Shown here piece by piece: positions 41,846 through 49,478 of a stretch of DNA of 64,000 nt; position 1 is the first letter of the stretch, and every line of letters begins with the position of its first letter. Made by a program: the position numbers and the translations under genes. The stretch covers positions 62,001-126,000 of the forward strand of contig DATHMH010000020.1 of the NCBI GenBank assembly GCA_035487295.1, in the 5' to 3' direction. Source of the stretch: QIAW01 sp035487295 (GTDB lineage Bacteria; Acidobacteriota; Terriglobia; Terriglobales; Acidobacteriaceae). Under the pieces are notes generated by a model that was not told the DNA's origin, did not search any database, and saw only the letters and a program-made list of their open reading frames with translations.

Positions 41846-42315
41846 TGGACTTATTTCGTGTTTTTAGACGACGTTCCAAAAAATTCAGTGAATTAGAAAT
41901 TCCTTCCCTCCCTGCCGGCGCTGATGGATTGCGGTTAATGATGGCCGAATCGCAGGGACAAAGTTACAAGTATTTCTCCACACTCTCGCAAGCGATTGCG
42001 AATAAGGCGATCGTGATTCTACAAGGAGATTATGCAGGTCAGATATATTTAACCTGTCCCGCAGAGAAAGTGAAGTGTAGTGAAGTCGATCTTAAACTTT
42101 TACTCGAATACCTTGATGCTAAGGCGTGGAAAGATTTGAGCTCTGCTGGAATTTTCTATGAACTGTGCCCGGACGACGGGACAGTTTCGGGCGGCATGGG
42201 TGGTGGGCTTGTAATAAACGGTGTTTGGCTGCATTCAAGGTTTGTTGACATAGGTATAAAAGACAACGTGGAAAATTTCATACTAGGGAAAAGTACCAAA
42301 TTGGAAAAATTATGA
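41845..42315 (+). CDS. Hypothetical protein inserted between hcrA and hcrB
   Basis: The 156-residue product has no motif I recognise. It starts with a basic stretch (R-V-F-R-R-R-S-K-K), has mixed alpha/beta character with D-G-T-V-S-G-G-M-G-G-G-L (about 112-123), and no signal or membrane segment. The start is a GTG overlapping the hcrA stop and its own stop overlaps the hcrB start, so it is translationally coupled on both sides. The DNA is visibly richer in A and T than both neighbours, which suggests a later insertion. Enzymes of this family do not contain such a subunit. Confidence 0.6.
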   Translation: MDLFRVFRRRSKKFSELEIPSLPAGADGLRLMMAESQGQSYKYFSTLSQAIANKAIVILQGDYAGQIYLTCPAEKVKCSEVDLKLLLEYLDAKAWKDLSSAGIFYELCPDDGTVSGGMGGGLVINGVWLHSRFVDIGIKDNVENFILGKSTKLEKL

Positions 42316-43313
42316 GTCTTCCCGCTTTCAAGTTGCTGCGCCCGCGCACGATTGCTGAAGCGGTCGAGCAGCTCGCTTCTCATTCCGGGAAGATACAGAT
42401 TCTCGCCGGCGGCACAGACCTTATTCCTTCCATGAAGCAACGCCTCTTCGAACCTGAATTTGTTCTCGATATCGGTGGCATCGAGGAGCTGCATAAGATC
42501 CGCGTCGTACCCGGTTTGGGCATGGAGATCGGCGCTTTGACCACGCTTTCAAAGCTCGAAGACTCAGAATTCGTGCGCCGCAGCTATCCGGTGCTGCACG
42601 AAGCAGTCAAGACGGTGGCTTCGCCGCTTCTGCGCAACATGGGCACACTGGGCGGCAATATCTGCCTGGATACGCGCTGCGTCTGGTATAACCAGTCGCT
42701 TACCTGGCGTAAATCCTGCGGCTTCTGCATCAAGAAAGATGGCGACCTTTGCCACGTAGCTCCCGGAGGCACGCGCTGCTGGGCGGTCTTTTCCGGCGAT
42801 ACGCCGGCCGCGCTGCTGTGCCTGAACGCAGAACTCGAAATTGCCGGCTCGCAGGGCTTTCGCAGAATTCCGCTGCAACATTTCTACACCGGCTTAGGCG
42901 AAGCACGCATGAAATTAGGACCGACAGAATTGCTGGTGCGGGTTTTTCTGCCGGAATCGTATGCCGGCTGGCGCGGCGCCTATAAGAAGCTGCGCATTCG
43001 CGGCTCGATTGATTATCCTTTGGCCGGTGTTGCTGTCGCATTGAAGAAGCCGGGGAACAGAGTTGAGGACGCCCGCGTGGCGCTTACCGCCGTCAATCCT
43101 GTTCCTTGCCTGGTTCCGGAGGCCCCGCACGCGCTCATTGGTAAAATTGTGGACGAGTACCACGCCACGGTAGTTGGCGAGCTGGCAGCGCACGTAGCCA
43201 GGCCGCTAACCACCTCGGCCCTGACGCCCGAGTATCGCCGTGAGATGATCAAGGTGTTCGCCAGGCGAGCAGTACTGGAAGCAGCAAAGAATCAAAACGG
43301 TTCGGCAAATTGA
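42312..43313 (+). CDS. hcrB: 4-Hydroxybenzoyl-CoA reductase type, FAD and [4Fe-4S] subunit
   Basis: The 333-residue product is the FAD subunit of the xanthine oxidase family: L-A-G-G-T-D-L (31-37) and M-G-T-L-G-G-N-I (110-117) bind FAD. Between them and the C-terminal domain lies an insert with cysteines C123, C139, C147 and C156. Spacings of 16, 8 and 9 equal those I recall for the [4Fe-4S] ligands of Thauera HcrB (122, 138, 146, 155), a cluster peculiar to 4-hydroxybenzoyl-CoA reductases. C118 and C136 are extra. This makes it the best evidence for the identity of the operon. Its start overlaps the hypothetical gene by 4 bases. Confidence 0.88.
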   Translation: MSLPAFKLLRPRTIAEAVEQLASHSGKIQILAGGTDLIPSMKQRLFEPEFVLDIGGIEELHKIRVVPGLGMEIGALTTLSKLEDSEFVRRSYPVLHEAVKTVASPLLRNMGTLGGNICLDTRCVWYNQSLTWRKSCGFCIKKDGDLCHVAPGGTRCWAVFSGDTPAALLCLNAELEIAGSQGFRRIPLQHFYTGLGEARMKLGPTELLVRVFLPESYAGWRGAYKKLRIRGSIDYPLAGVAVALKKPGNRVEDARVALTAVNPVPCLVPEAPHALIGKIVDEYHATVVGELAAHVARPLTTSALTPEYRREMIKVFARRAVLEAAKNQNGSAN

Positions 43314-43343
43314 GCGCTGAGAACCGGGAACTGAGAACTACTT

Positions 43344-44186
43344 TTGATTACCGACTGCCATGTCCACATTCAGCCCCTTGAGATGCTCAAAGCGGGTGCG
43401 CTCGAGGCTTTCAAGAAGAAAAAACCCGATTTTGGCCAGGTGGTTGAGTTCTGCCGTTCACCCAAGGCTTTTCTTAAATATCTCGATTCCATCGGCGTTG
43501 ATCGCGCTGTGCTCATCAACTATGTCGCTCCTGAGGTCATGGGATTCACCCCGGAAGTGAACAGCTTCGTGGCCAGCTACGTCAAAGAGGACCCCAAGCG
43601 CCTCATCCCTTGCGGCAGTGTTCATCCCCGGCACACCACCAACGTTTTGGCGGATATGGAGCAGATTGTCCGTCTCGGCATCCGCATGATCAAGATCCAT
43701 CCTCCACACCAGTTGGTTTATCCCAACGATTACCTGAACGGCGTCAAGGAGCTGGAAATCATCTACCGGGCCGCCGAGGCCAATGGAATTCCCGTTATGG
43801 TACACACCGGGACCTCCATCTTTCCCGGCGCGCGCAACAAATATGGCGACCCCATGTATGTAGACGACGTGGCCGTAGATTTCCCCAAGCTGAAGATTCT
43901 GCTGGCCCACGGTGGCAGGCCGTTGTGGATGGAGCACGCTTTCTTTCTGCTGCGCCGTCATGCCAATGTGTATCTCGATATCAGCGGAATCCCGCCGAAA
44001 GCGTTGCTGCGCTACTTTCCGCGTCTGCCTGAGATTGCCCACAAAACTTTGTTCGGCACTGACTGGCCCGGCCCGGGCGTGGCTGACATGAAACAGAATC
44101 TCGAAGACTTTCGTGCTCTGCCTCTCAGCAAAGAGATACAGGAGCAGATACTAGGGAAAACGGCGTTGAGCCTCTGGCCGGCGTAG
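43344..44186 (+). CDS. Amidohydrolase-family metal-dependent hydrolase/decarboxylase
   Basis: The 280-residue product belongs to the amidohydrolase_2 group, which includes aromatic decarboxylases and lactonases. Metal-binding D-C-H-V-H is at residues 4-8, then I-K-I-H-P-P-H, V-M-V-H-T-G, L-A-H-G-G and F-G-T-D-W-P, covering the usual histidine and aspartate ligands. The start is a TTG, and no other in-frame start keeps the H-x-H. It follows hcrB by 30 bases in the aromatic block, so a ring-opening or decarboxylation step on an aromatic intermediate is plausible. Its exact substrate is not evident. Confidence 0.85.
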   Translation: MITDCHVHIQPLEMLKAGALEAFKKKKPDFGQVVEFCRSPKAFLKYLDSIGVDRAVLINYVAPEVMGFTPEVNSFVASYVKEDPKRLIPCGSVHPRHTTNVLADMEQIVRLGIRMIKIHPPHQLVYPNDYLNGVKELEIIYRAAEANGIPVMVHTGTSIFPGARNKYGDPMYVDDVAVDFPKLKILLAHGGRPLWMEHAFFLLRRHANVYLDISGIPPKALLRYFPRLPEIAHKTLFGTDWPGPGVADMKQNLEDFRALPLSKEIQEQILGKTALSLWPA

Positions 44187-44233
44187 TCAGTCTTAAATTT
44201 CCTAAACTGAAATCAGAGATCCTGAAAAATAAT

Positions 44234-44662
44234 TTACTTAGGATGTATAGCGTCGCCAGCTTGCCGCATATCGGACCTTTCCCGATGCAGAGCTAAACGA
44301 GTTATCAAAGCTAGAGGGATGCCATTCATAAGCAACAAGACAAGGGCAGGATGTGTGTTCACGATTAGAAAAGCTGGGATAGAGCGAAAGGTAAATATAG
44401 CTGTAATTCCGCCCCAAATAATGAGGGGCCGACCCAGGAAGGATATTAGGATTGCACCACCAAGTATGAGACCTATCTTCCACAAAGGATAGGACCACGG
44501 TATTCCGTTCATTTGATCCCAAACGTATCCTTCGAAAATTGCGAGTCCGGCACCCACTGGCCACATAAGGAGGAAGTCCCGCCAAAAGTTCCAATCTGTT
44601 TCGCCCTTTTTAAGCCCTAGTTTCATAGATCGCCATCTACTTGCCACAACTCCTGCAATCAA
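44234..44662 (-). CDS. Small integral membrane protein, function unknown
   Basis: The 142-residue product has about four membrane helices (about 30-46, 57-78, 79-98 and 100-118) linked by short charged loops, and no signal or catalytic motif. The DNA is more AT-rich than its neighbours, like the hypothetical gene at 41845, which may mean acquisition from elsewhere. ATG 44662 is the first start; an internal one at residue 13 is equally possible. It ends convergent to the amidohydrolase. Confidence 0.5.
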   Translation of the reverse strand: MIAGVVASRWRSMKLGLKKGETDWNFWRDFLLMWPVGAGLAIFEGYVWDQMNGIPWSYPLWKIGLILGGAILISFLGRPLIIWGGITAIFTFRSIPAFLIVNTHPALVLLLMNGIPLALITRLALHRERSDMRQAGDAIHPK

Positions 44663-44680
44663 ATTCTAGCCTATGCCCAG

Positions 44681-46789
44681 TTATTTCCCCCCCCTTTCCT
44701 CCGTTCTGGTGAGCTCTTTCACCAATCCCTCGGCTTTATAAATGGTTCGCAGGGCCTCGAGAATGCTGCGCGAATCCACACTCACTCCGCGGCCGACATA
44801 GTCTTCATACATGAAGCGCCAGGCCAGGGACTGAACATTGCCGTCGAAGATTACTCCCACCAGTTCGCCATCTTTATTCACCACTGGACTGCCCGAGCTT
44901 CCACCCAGGATGTCTACCGTAGAAACGAAATTGAGTGGGGTCTTGAGCTGGATTTTTTTTCTTTGCAAGAGCCAGCTATCGGGCAGGGCGTAGGGTGGCT
45001 TGTTGCCATGCTCGCTGGCATAGTCGAAGGCGCCTGCCATATCGGTAAATGGTGCGACCTTGGTTCCCTTGGCCAGGTAACCGCGGCCGTCTTCGGTATA
45101 GCCTTTCACCTGTCCATAACTCAATCGCAGGGTGAAGGTTGCATCGGGCTGTAAGTACAAACCCATCTGCATGAAGCGCGACTTGGCGATTGCCGCGCCA
45201 TTTTCCTGGATTACCGAGTCCACTTCGCTGTCGTAGCGCTTGCGAAGCGCGCGGGCGTCAGGATCAACTTCGCGCATCATCACAATCAGCGGATCGTTGC
45301 TGCCTGCGATTGCCGCAGTTCCGCCTTCATACAGATGCTTGCGAAAGGCAATGTCGTCAAGTTTGCTGTTGGCAATCGCATTCCTGGCCACCTCTTCGGG
45401 AGTCTTGCTTAGCAGCACCTTCACTACGGTTGCGTTGTCGGCGCCTAACTGCTCCTGCATCTCTTTCAGCGAATCGGCCAGCATGACGGTTTCGAGCGAT
45501 TTGTAAATCGGAGCAGAAGAAAAGAGTTCGGCCTCCAGCGAAGGCAGGGCCGAATCGCGGTATTCACGCAGGCGCTCGCCGTTCGGTTTGCTTTTTTCTC
45601 CCGCTACACGGACCAGAGTCCGCGCAAAGCCGGCCAGGGTTCCGCGAAAGCCATAGCGCAGCTCGAGAAAGCGGTAGGGCAGAAAAATTTCATGATGCAC
45701 CCGCAAGGCCTTGTCAATCTGCATGTAGGCCACGAACTCGCGCTTGCCCAGGGTGGAATTCTGGGTGCGGATCAGATGAATACGCTCATCCATGATCTTT
45801 CGATGTAAGAGGTTCTGGTCGCTGAATGTGGCATTGAAGCCGGAGTATGCTTTGAATGAATTTTGCAGGATGAAGATATCTTCTTGCGCAATGCGCGCAT
45901 TTTCGGCCGATTGCGCCGAAAAATCCTGTAACAAACGGATACGCCGCTCATAATCTTTCAGCACAAAAGGATACTGGGTTGTCTTCAAAAAGAAGAACTG
46001 ATTGACTGTGTCTTGCCTCTCCGAGTGACCAGGATTGCCGGAGACGAAAACCAGGTCTCCCTCCTGCGCGCCCAATTTCGATATTTGCAGATAGTCGGCC
46101 AGGTGCGCCGGCTTGCCATTTTCATACACGCGAAAAAAAGCGACATCGAGATCGTAGCGCGGAAACTCGAAGTTGTCCGGATCGCCTCCGAAGAACGCAA
46201 TATCGACTTCAGGCGCGAATACCAGGCGCACGTCCGTATATTTTTTGTATTTGTATAAGTGAAACTGGGCCCCGGAATAAAGCGTCACCACATCGCAGCG
46301 GATGTCCGCAGCGGTGGCGCACTCTTTCTCAATGGCAGCCATGGAAGCTCGCTGTAACTTGCCGGCGTCGGCGTCAGGCATACCGGGCTTGACTCCAGTA
46401 TTCACCTGGGCCGTTACATCGGTGATCTGCTGCACGACGTTCAGTTCCAGGTCAGGACAGCGAGGCTCCTGTTCCGGGCTCTTGGCGTAAAAGCCGGTCT
46501 TACGGTAATCCTGCCTGGGGGTCGATAGATTTTGCAGGCAATCGGAGGCCACATGATGGTTGGTGAGCGCCAGGCCATCGGCAGAAACAAAGGCCCCCGA
46601 TCCTCCATTGTCGAAACGGATGGAGGAAAGCTGCAGATGGTTGAGCCATGCGTCGGTAACTTCGAATCCGTATTTGGCTTTGATTTTGGCTTTGGGAGCG
46701 GCGTTGAAAAGCCACATACCCTCATCGGCGGCGGCGCTGCCTGCCAGAAACCCAAGGATGCACAACAGCGGTAGAATTCTGAATCTCAT
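44681..46789 (-). CDS. S46-family serine dipeptidyl peptidase, secreted
   Basis: The 702-residue product is a DPP7/DPP11-type periplasmic peptidase that removes dipeptides from peptide N-termini. The signal peptide is residues 1-21 (M-R-F-R, hydrophobic, cut near A-A-A). The chymotrypsin-fold triad is recognisable: histidine in L-T-N-H-H-V-A (77-81), aspartate in Y-D-L-D-V-A-F-F (about 212) and serine in G-G-S-S-G-S-P-V (about 640). A helical domain lies between the two barrel halves, as in the family. ATG 46789 was chosen for its signal peptide; the longer frame adds 11 residues. The S1-site residue that separates DPP7 from DPP11 was not determined. Confidence 0.9.
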   Translation of the reverse strand: MRFRILPLLCILGFLAGSAAADEGMWLFNAAPKAKIKAKYGFEVTDAWLNHLQLSSIRFDNGGSGAFVSADGLALTNHHVASDCLQNLSTPRQDYRKTGFYAKSPEQEPRCPDLELNVVQQITDVTAQVNTGVKPGMPDADAGKLQRASMAAIEKECATAADIRCDVVTLYSGAQFHLYKYKKYTDVRLVFAPEVDIAFFGGDPDNFEFPRYDLDVAFFRVYENGKPAHLADYLQISKLGAQEGDLVFVSGNPGHSERQDTVNQFFFLKTTQYPFVLKDYERRIRLLQDFSAQSAENARIAQEDIFILQNSFKAYSGFNATFSDQNLLHRKIMDERIHLIRTQNSTLGKREFVAYMQIDKALRVHHEIFLPYRFLELRYGFRGTLAGFARTLVRVAGEKSKPNGERLREYRDSALPSLEAELFSSAPIYKSLETVMLADSLKEMQEQLGADNATVVKVLLSKTPEEVARNAIANSKLDDIAFRKHLYEGGTAAIAGSNDPLIVMMREVDPDARALRKRYDSEVDSVIQENGAAIAKSRFMQMGLYLQPDATFTLRLSYGQVKGYTEDGRGYLAKGTKVAPFTDMAGAFDYASEHGNKPPYALPDSWLLQRKKIQLKTPLNFVSTVDILGGSSGSPVVNKDGELVGVIFDGNVQSLAWRFMYEDYVGRGVSVDSRSILEALRTIYKAEGLVKELTRTEERGGK

Positions 46790-47019
46790 GTTTCTGCTGG
46801 TTGGACTTGTCTCACAATGCAAACAGAAATCATATCAGCGGTTTATGCCGGCCGCGAGTTTTGATATAAAAGTTTGCAGGCAAAAAGAGTCTTGCTGCAT
46901 CTATAACGGCGAGGGCCCGGCAGGGTTGCGGAATCCTCTCAGAAAGACGCGCACTCAGTTTGTGGTAGCTGCGACTCTTGCGATATAAAAGAAGGTTACC
47001 CAAAAGGCGAGCGAAACAC

Positions 47020-48156
47020 ATGTCAACCACAACCACACCCGCGAAAGGCCTGGAAGGCGTTGTTGCGGCCACATCCAGCATCTGCTACATAGACGGTGAC
47101 CGCGGCATTCTGGCCTATCGCGGCATTGATATCCACGACCTGGCGCAATCCTCAACCTTTGAAGAGACCTGCTACCTGCTCTGGAATGGCCGCCTGCCCA
47201 ATCGGCAAGAGCTGGACCAGTGCCGCAAAGATCTGGCCGCAGAGCGCAAGCTTGATGCCGGCATTATCACCATGATGCGGCAGTTTCCCAAGGGAGCGTC
47301 TCCCATGGAAGTGCTGCGCACCGCCGTTTCCGCGCTCTCTTTCTACGATCCGGATGACAAGAACAACGATCACGACGCCAACGTGCGCAAATCGCGCCGG
47401 CTGACCTCGCAGATCGCCATGATTGTGGCTGCTTACGACCGAATCCGCAAAGGCAAAGACGTGGTGACGCCCGACCCTGCGCTATCGCACGCAGCCAACT
47501 TTCTTCTGCTCTTGAACGGCCAAAAGCCTTCTCCCACCGCCGAACGCGCCCTCGATATCGCCCTTATTTTGCATGCCGACCATGAACTCAATGCCTCAAC
47601 CTTTGCCGCGCGCGTGACTGCGGCCACTCTCTCAGACATGCACTCTGCCATCACCAGCGCCATCGGGGCGCTGAAGGGCCCGCTCCACGGCGGCGCCAAC
47701 GAAGAGGTGATGAGGATGCTCTTTGTCATTGATCAGGCAGGCGAAGACCCGGTCGAGCACGTAAAGGCCATGCTGGCGCAAAAGAAAAAAGTTCCTGGCA
47801 TGGGCCATCGCGTTTATCACACCGAAGATCCCCGGGCGACGCATCTGCGCAAGATGTCGCACGATCTCAGCCTCTCCAGCGGCACCACCAAATGGTTTGA
47901 TATGTCGCAAAAGATCGAGGAGTACGTGAAGCGCGAGAAGAAACTGAACGCCAACGTTGATTTTTACTCTGCCTCCACCTATACCACCCTGGGCATCGAT
48001 CTTGATTTGTTTACACCGATCTTCGCGGTCTCACGCATCAGCGGCTGGACAGCACATGTCATCGAACAACACGATGACAACCGCCTCATCCGCCCCCGCG
48101 CTGACTACGTAGGGCCGCAACACCCCGCTCGCTATATCCCCCTAAACGAACGGTAA
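47020..48156 (+). CDS. gltA: Citrate synthase (possibly 2-methylcitrate synthase)
   Basis: The enzyme condenses oxaloacetate with acetyl-CoA. The 378-residue product is the shorter type II form. It has the N-terminal G-D-R-G-I-L-A-Y-R-G-I-D-I (about 25-37), the histidine of G-P-L-H-G-G-A-N-E (about 220), the active-site G-M-G-H-R-V-Y (about 259-265) and the aspartate near V-D-F-Y-S (about 310). ATG 47020 follows AAAAGGCGA; the frame to 46978 is rejected. It is alone, with a strong terminator behind, so it need not belong to a methylcitrate operon. Citrate and methylcitrate synthases are hard to separate by sequence. Confidence 0.9.
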   Translation: MSTTTTPAKGLEGVVAATSSICYIDGDRGILAYRGIDIHDLAQSSTFEETCYLLWNGRLPNRQELDQCRKDLAAERKLDAGIITMMRQFPKGASPMEVLRTAVSALSFYDPDDKNNDHDANVRKSRRLTSQIAMIVAAYDRIRKGKDVVTPDPALSHAANFLLLLNGQKPSPTAERALDIALILHADHELNASTFAARVTAATLSDMHSAITSAIGALKGPLHGGANEEVMRMLFVIDQAGEDPVEHVKAMLAQKKKVPGMGHRVYHTEDPRATHLRKMSHDLSLSSGTTKWFDMSQKIEEYVKREKKLNANVDFYSASTYTTLGIDLDLFTPIFAVSRISGWTAHVIEQHDDNRLIRPRADYVGPQHPARYIPLNER

Positions 48157-48184
48157 AACGTTCAGCGGCAGCCTCTTGCCGCAT

Positions 48185-48218
48185 ACACGCCCGCCTGCAA
48201 AGGCGGGCGTGTGTTTGT
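48185..48218. terminator. Terminator between convergent genes
   Basis: ACACGCCCGCCT and AGGCGGGCGTGT pair perfectly over 12 bases around a GCAA tetraloop, followed by TTGTCT. It lies 28 bases after the citrate synthase stop. The tail is best in the plus direction, so it mainly ends that transcript. Confidence 0.85.
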
Positions 48219-48244
48219 CTGGGCTCACGATGGCCTGGTCTGCT

Positions 48245-49210
48245 CTATCTCGAGCGGTCTTCTCGTTCCTGGCTGCTGCGCTTGCCGGCGCCGTGATCTT
48301 CAGGCAACGCAGATCCAAAGCCTTCCAGATGGTCGAGTTTGTCGAGGAAGATTGGAATTTCTTCATTCCAGATGTTCCAGTCATGTTCACGCGGCGATAG
48401 CTCGCGGTACTCATAGGCGATCCTGCGTTTGGCAAGCTGCGAGATGAATTGGTGATTAATTTCTGCCAACCCGTCCTCGCCGCCGCAGACGATGAAAAGC
48501 ATAGGCGCCTGTTCAACAGAAATCTTAGCTGCTAATTCAAAGGGATCGCGGTCTTTCTGCTCCTTCGATCCGTAGGTTCCAAAACGGGATTCCATCTCCT
48601 GGCGGAATTTTCGCAGTCCTTCGGGTTCGTCTGTGGAGGGTTTTGGCGGCTCCATGTGCACGATCCCTAAAGCGCCGCTGAAACTGCCGACGGCGGCAAA
48701 GGTGTCAGAGTGCTCGAGTCCGAGAAAAGTGGCGCCGTATCCGCCCATGGATACGCCGGCAATCGCCCGGGCAAAGCGTTCAGGAATGGTACGAAAATGC
48801 GCATCTACGTAACTGACAACGTCTTTGACGATGAAGTCATCGAAGCGGGCTTTCGGGTCCGAGACGCTGTTGACGTACCAGCCCCGGGAGGCATCGGGGG
48901 TCACGATAATCAGGTGATGTTCTGCTGCATAGGCGGTCAGGTTTGTACCACGGGCCCAGTCGGTTATGTCGGCGTCGTAACCATGCAGCAGGTAGAGCGT
49001 GGGATAGCGGCTGGTTGAAGTATCGTAATCCAGAGGCAGAATGACCAATAATGTACGCTCGTCGCCCAGGGAGGCGCTGGAAAATTGAACGATCTTTACG
49101 TTCCGCGGCAAAACCGTCGGCAGATCGGCTGCTGAGGCAGGAATACATGCCGCAGCAAACAGCAAAGACAGGAACAGGCCGTGAAGTCTATGGCGGGCGT
49201 GACAGATCAT
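48245..49210 (-). CDS. Secreted esterase (esterase D-like alpha/beta hydrolase)
   Basis: The 321-residue product has a signal peptide (residues 1-27, A-S-A near the cut) and the alpha/beta hydrolase core of the esterase D/enterochelin-esterase group: L-L-H-G-Y-D (about 77), the nucleophile serine in G-V-S-M-G-G-Y-G (about 154-161) and the histidine in P-R-E-H-D-W-N (about 270). ATG 49210 follows AAGGA; the ORF extends 37 codons upstream without support. The C-terminal 30 residues are a highly charged disordered tail. Substrates are likely acyl esters or S-acyl compounds. Confidence 0.88.
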   Translation of the reverse strand: MICHARHRLHGLFLSLLFAAACIPASAADLPTVLPRNVKIVQFSSASLGDERTLLVILPLDYDTSTSRYPTLYLLHGYDADITDWARGTNLTAYAAEHHLIIVTPDASRGWYVNSVSDPKARFDDFIVKDVVSYVDAHFRTIPERFARAIAGVSMGGYGATFLGLEHSDTFAAVGSFSGALGIVHMEPPKPSTDEPEGLRKFRQEMESRFGTYGSKEQKDRDPFELAAKISVEQAPMLFIVCGGEDGLAEINHQFISQLAKRRIAYEYRELSPREHDWNIWNEEIPIFLDKLDHLEGFGSALPEDHGAGKRSSQEREDRSR

Positions 49211-49440
49211 TGGTTTTCCTTGAATGCACCGATCTTTAGATCGCTTCGATGTAAGAACGTCATATTGGTTTTCAGATAAATTACAGGATAGTGATACGAA
49301 ATCTTTTGCAGATGGTTCCATCTCTAAAAGTTCTATGGAATATCGCTGCGCGGGGGCGAAATACCCGAGTTAAAAGCCCCTGACAACACTTCAATTGCCT
49401 GGGTAAGCCGGGGCATTCGCAAAAATAAGTTTAAAGAAAT

Positions 49441-49468
49441 CCGCGCTAATCCGCGTTTATCCGCGGCG
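49441..49468. repeat. CCGCGxxTAT phrase repeat
   Basis: CCGCGCTAATCCGCG then TTTATCCGCGG: a short three-unit phrase family; a reverse-complement relative (CCGCGGATGAACGC) occurs at 62628. It sits between the esterase gene and the 3' end of the LptF-LptG gene. Confidence 0.6.
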
Positions 49469-49478
49469 AAAAACCGAT

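Noticed and set aside
44238..44594. An alternative frame on the same strand within the small membrane protein gene
   Set aside because: It overlaps a frame with clear membrane helices and has no features of its own.
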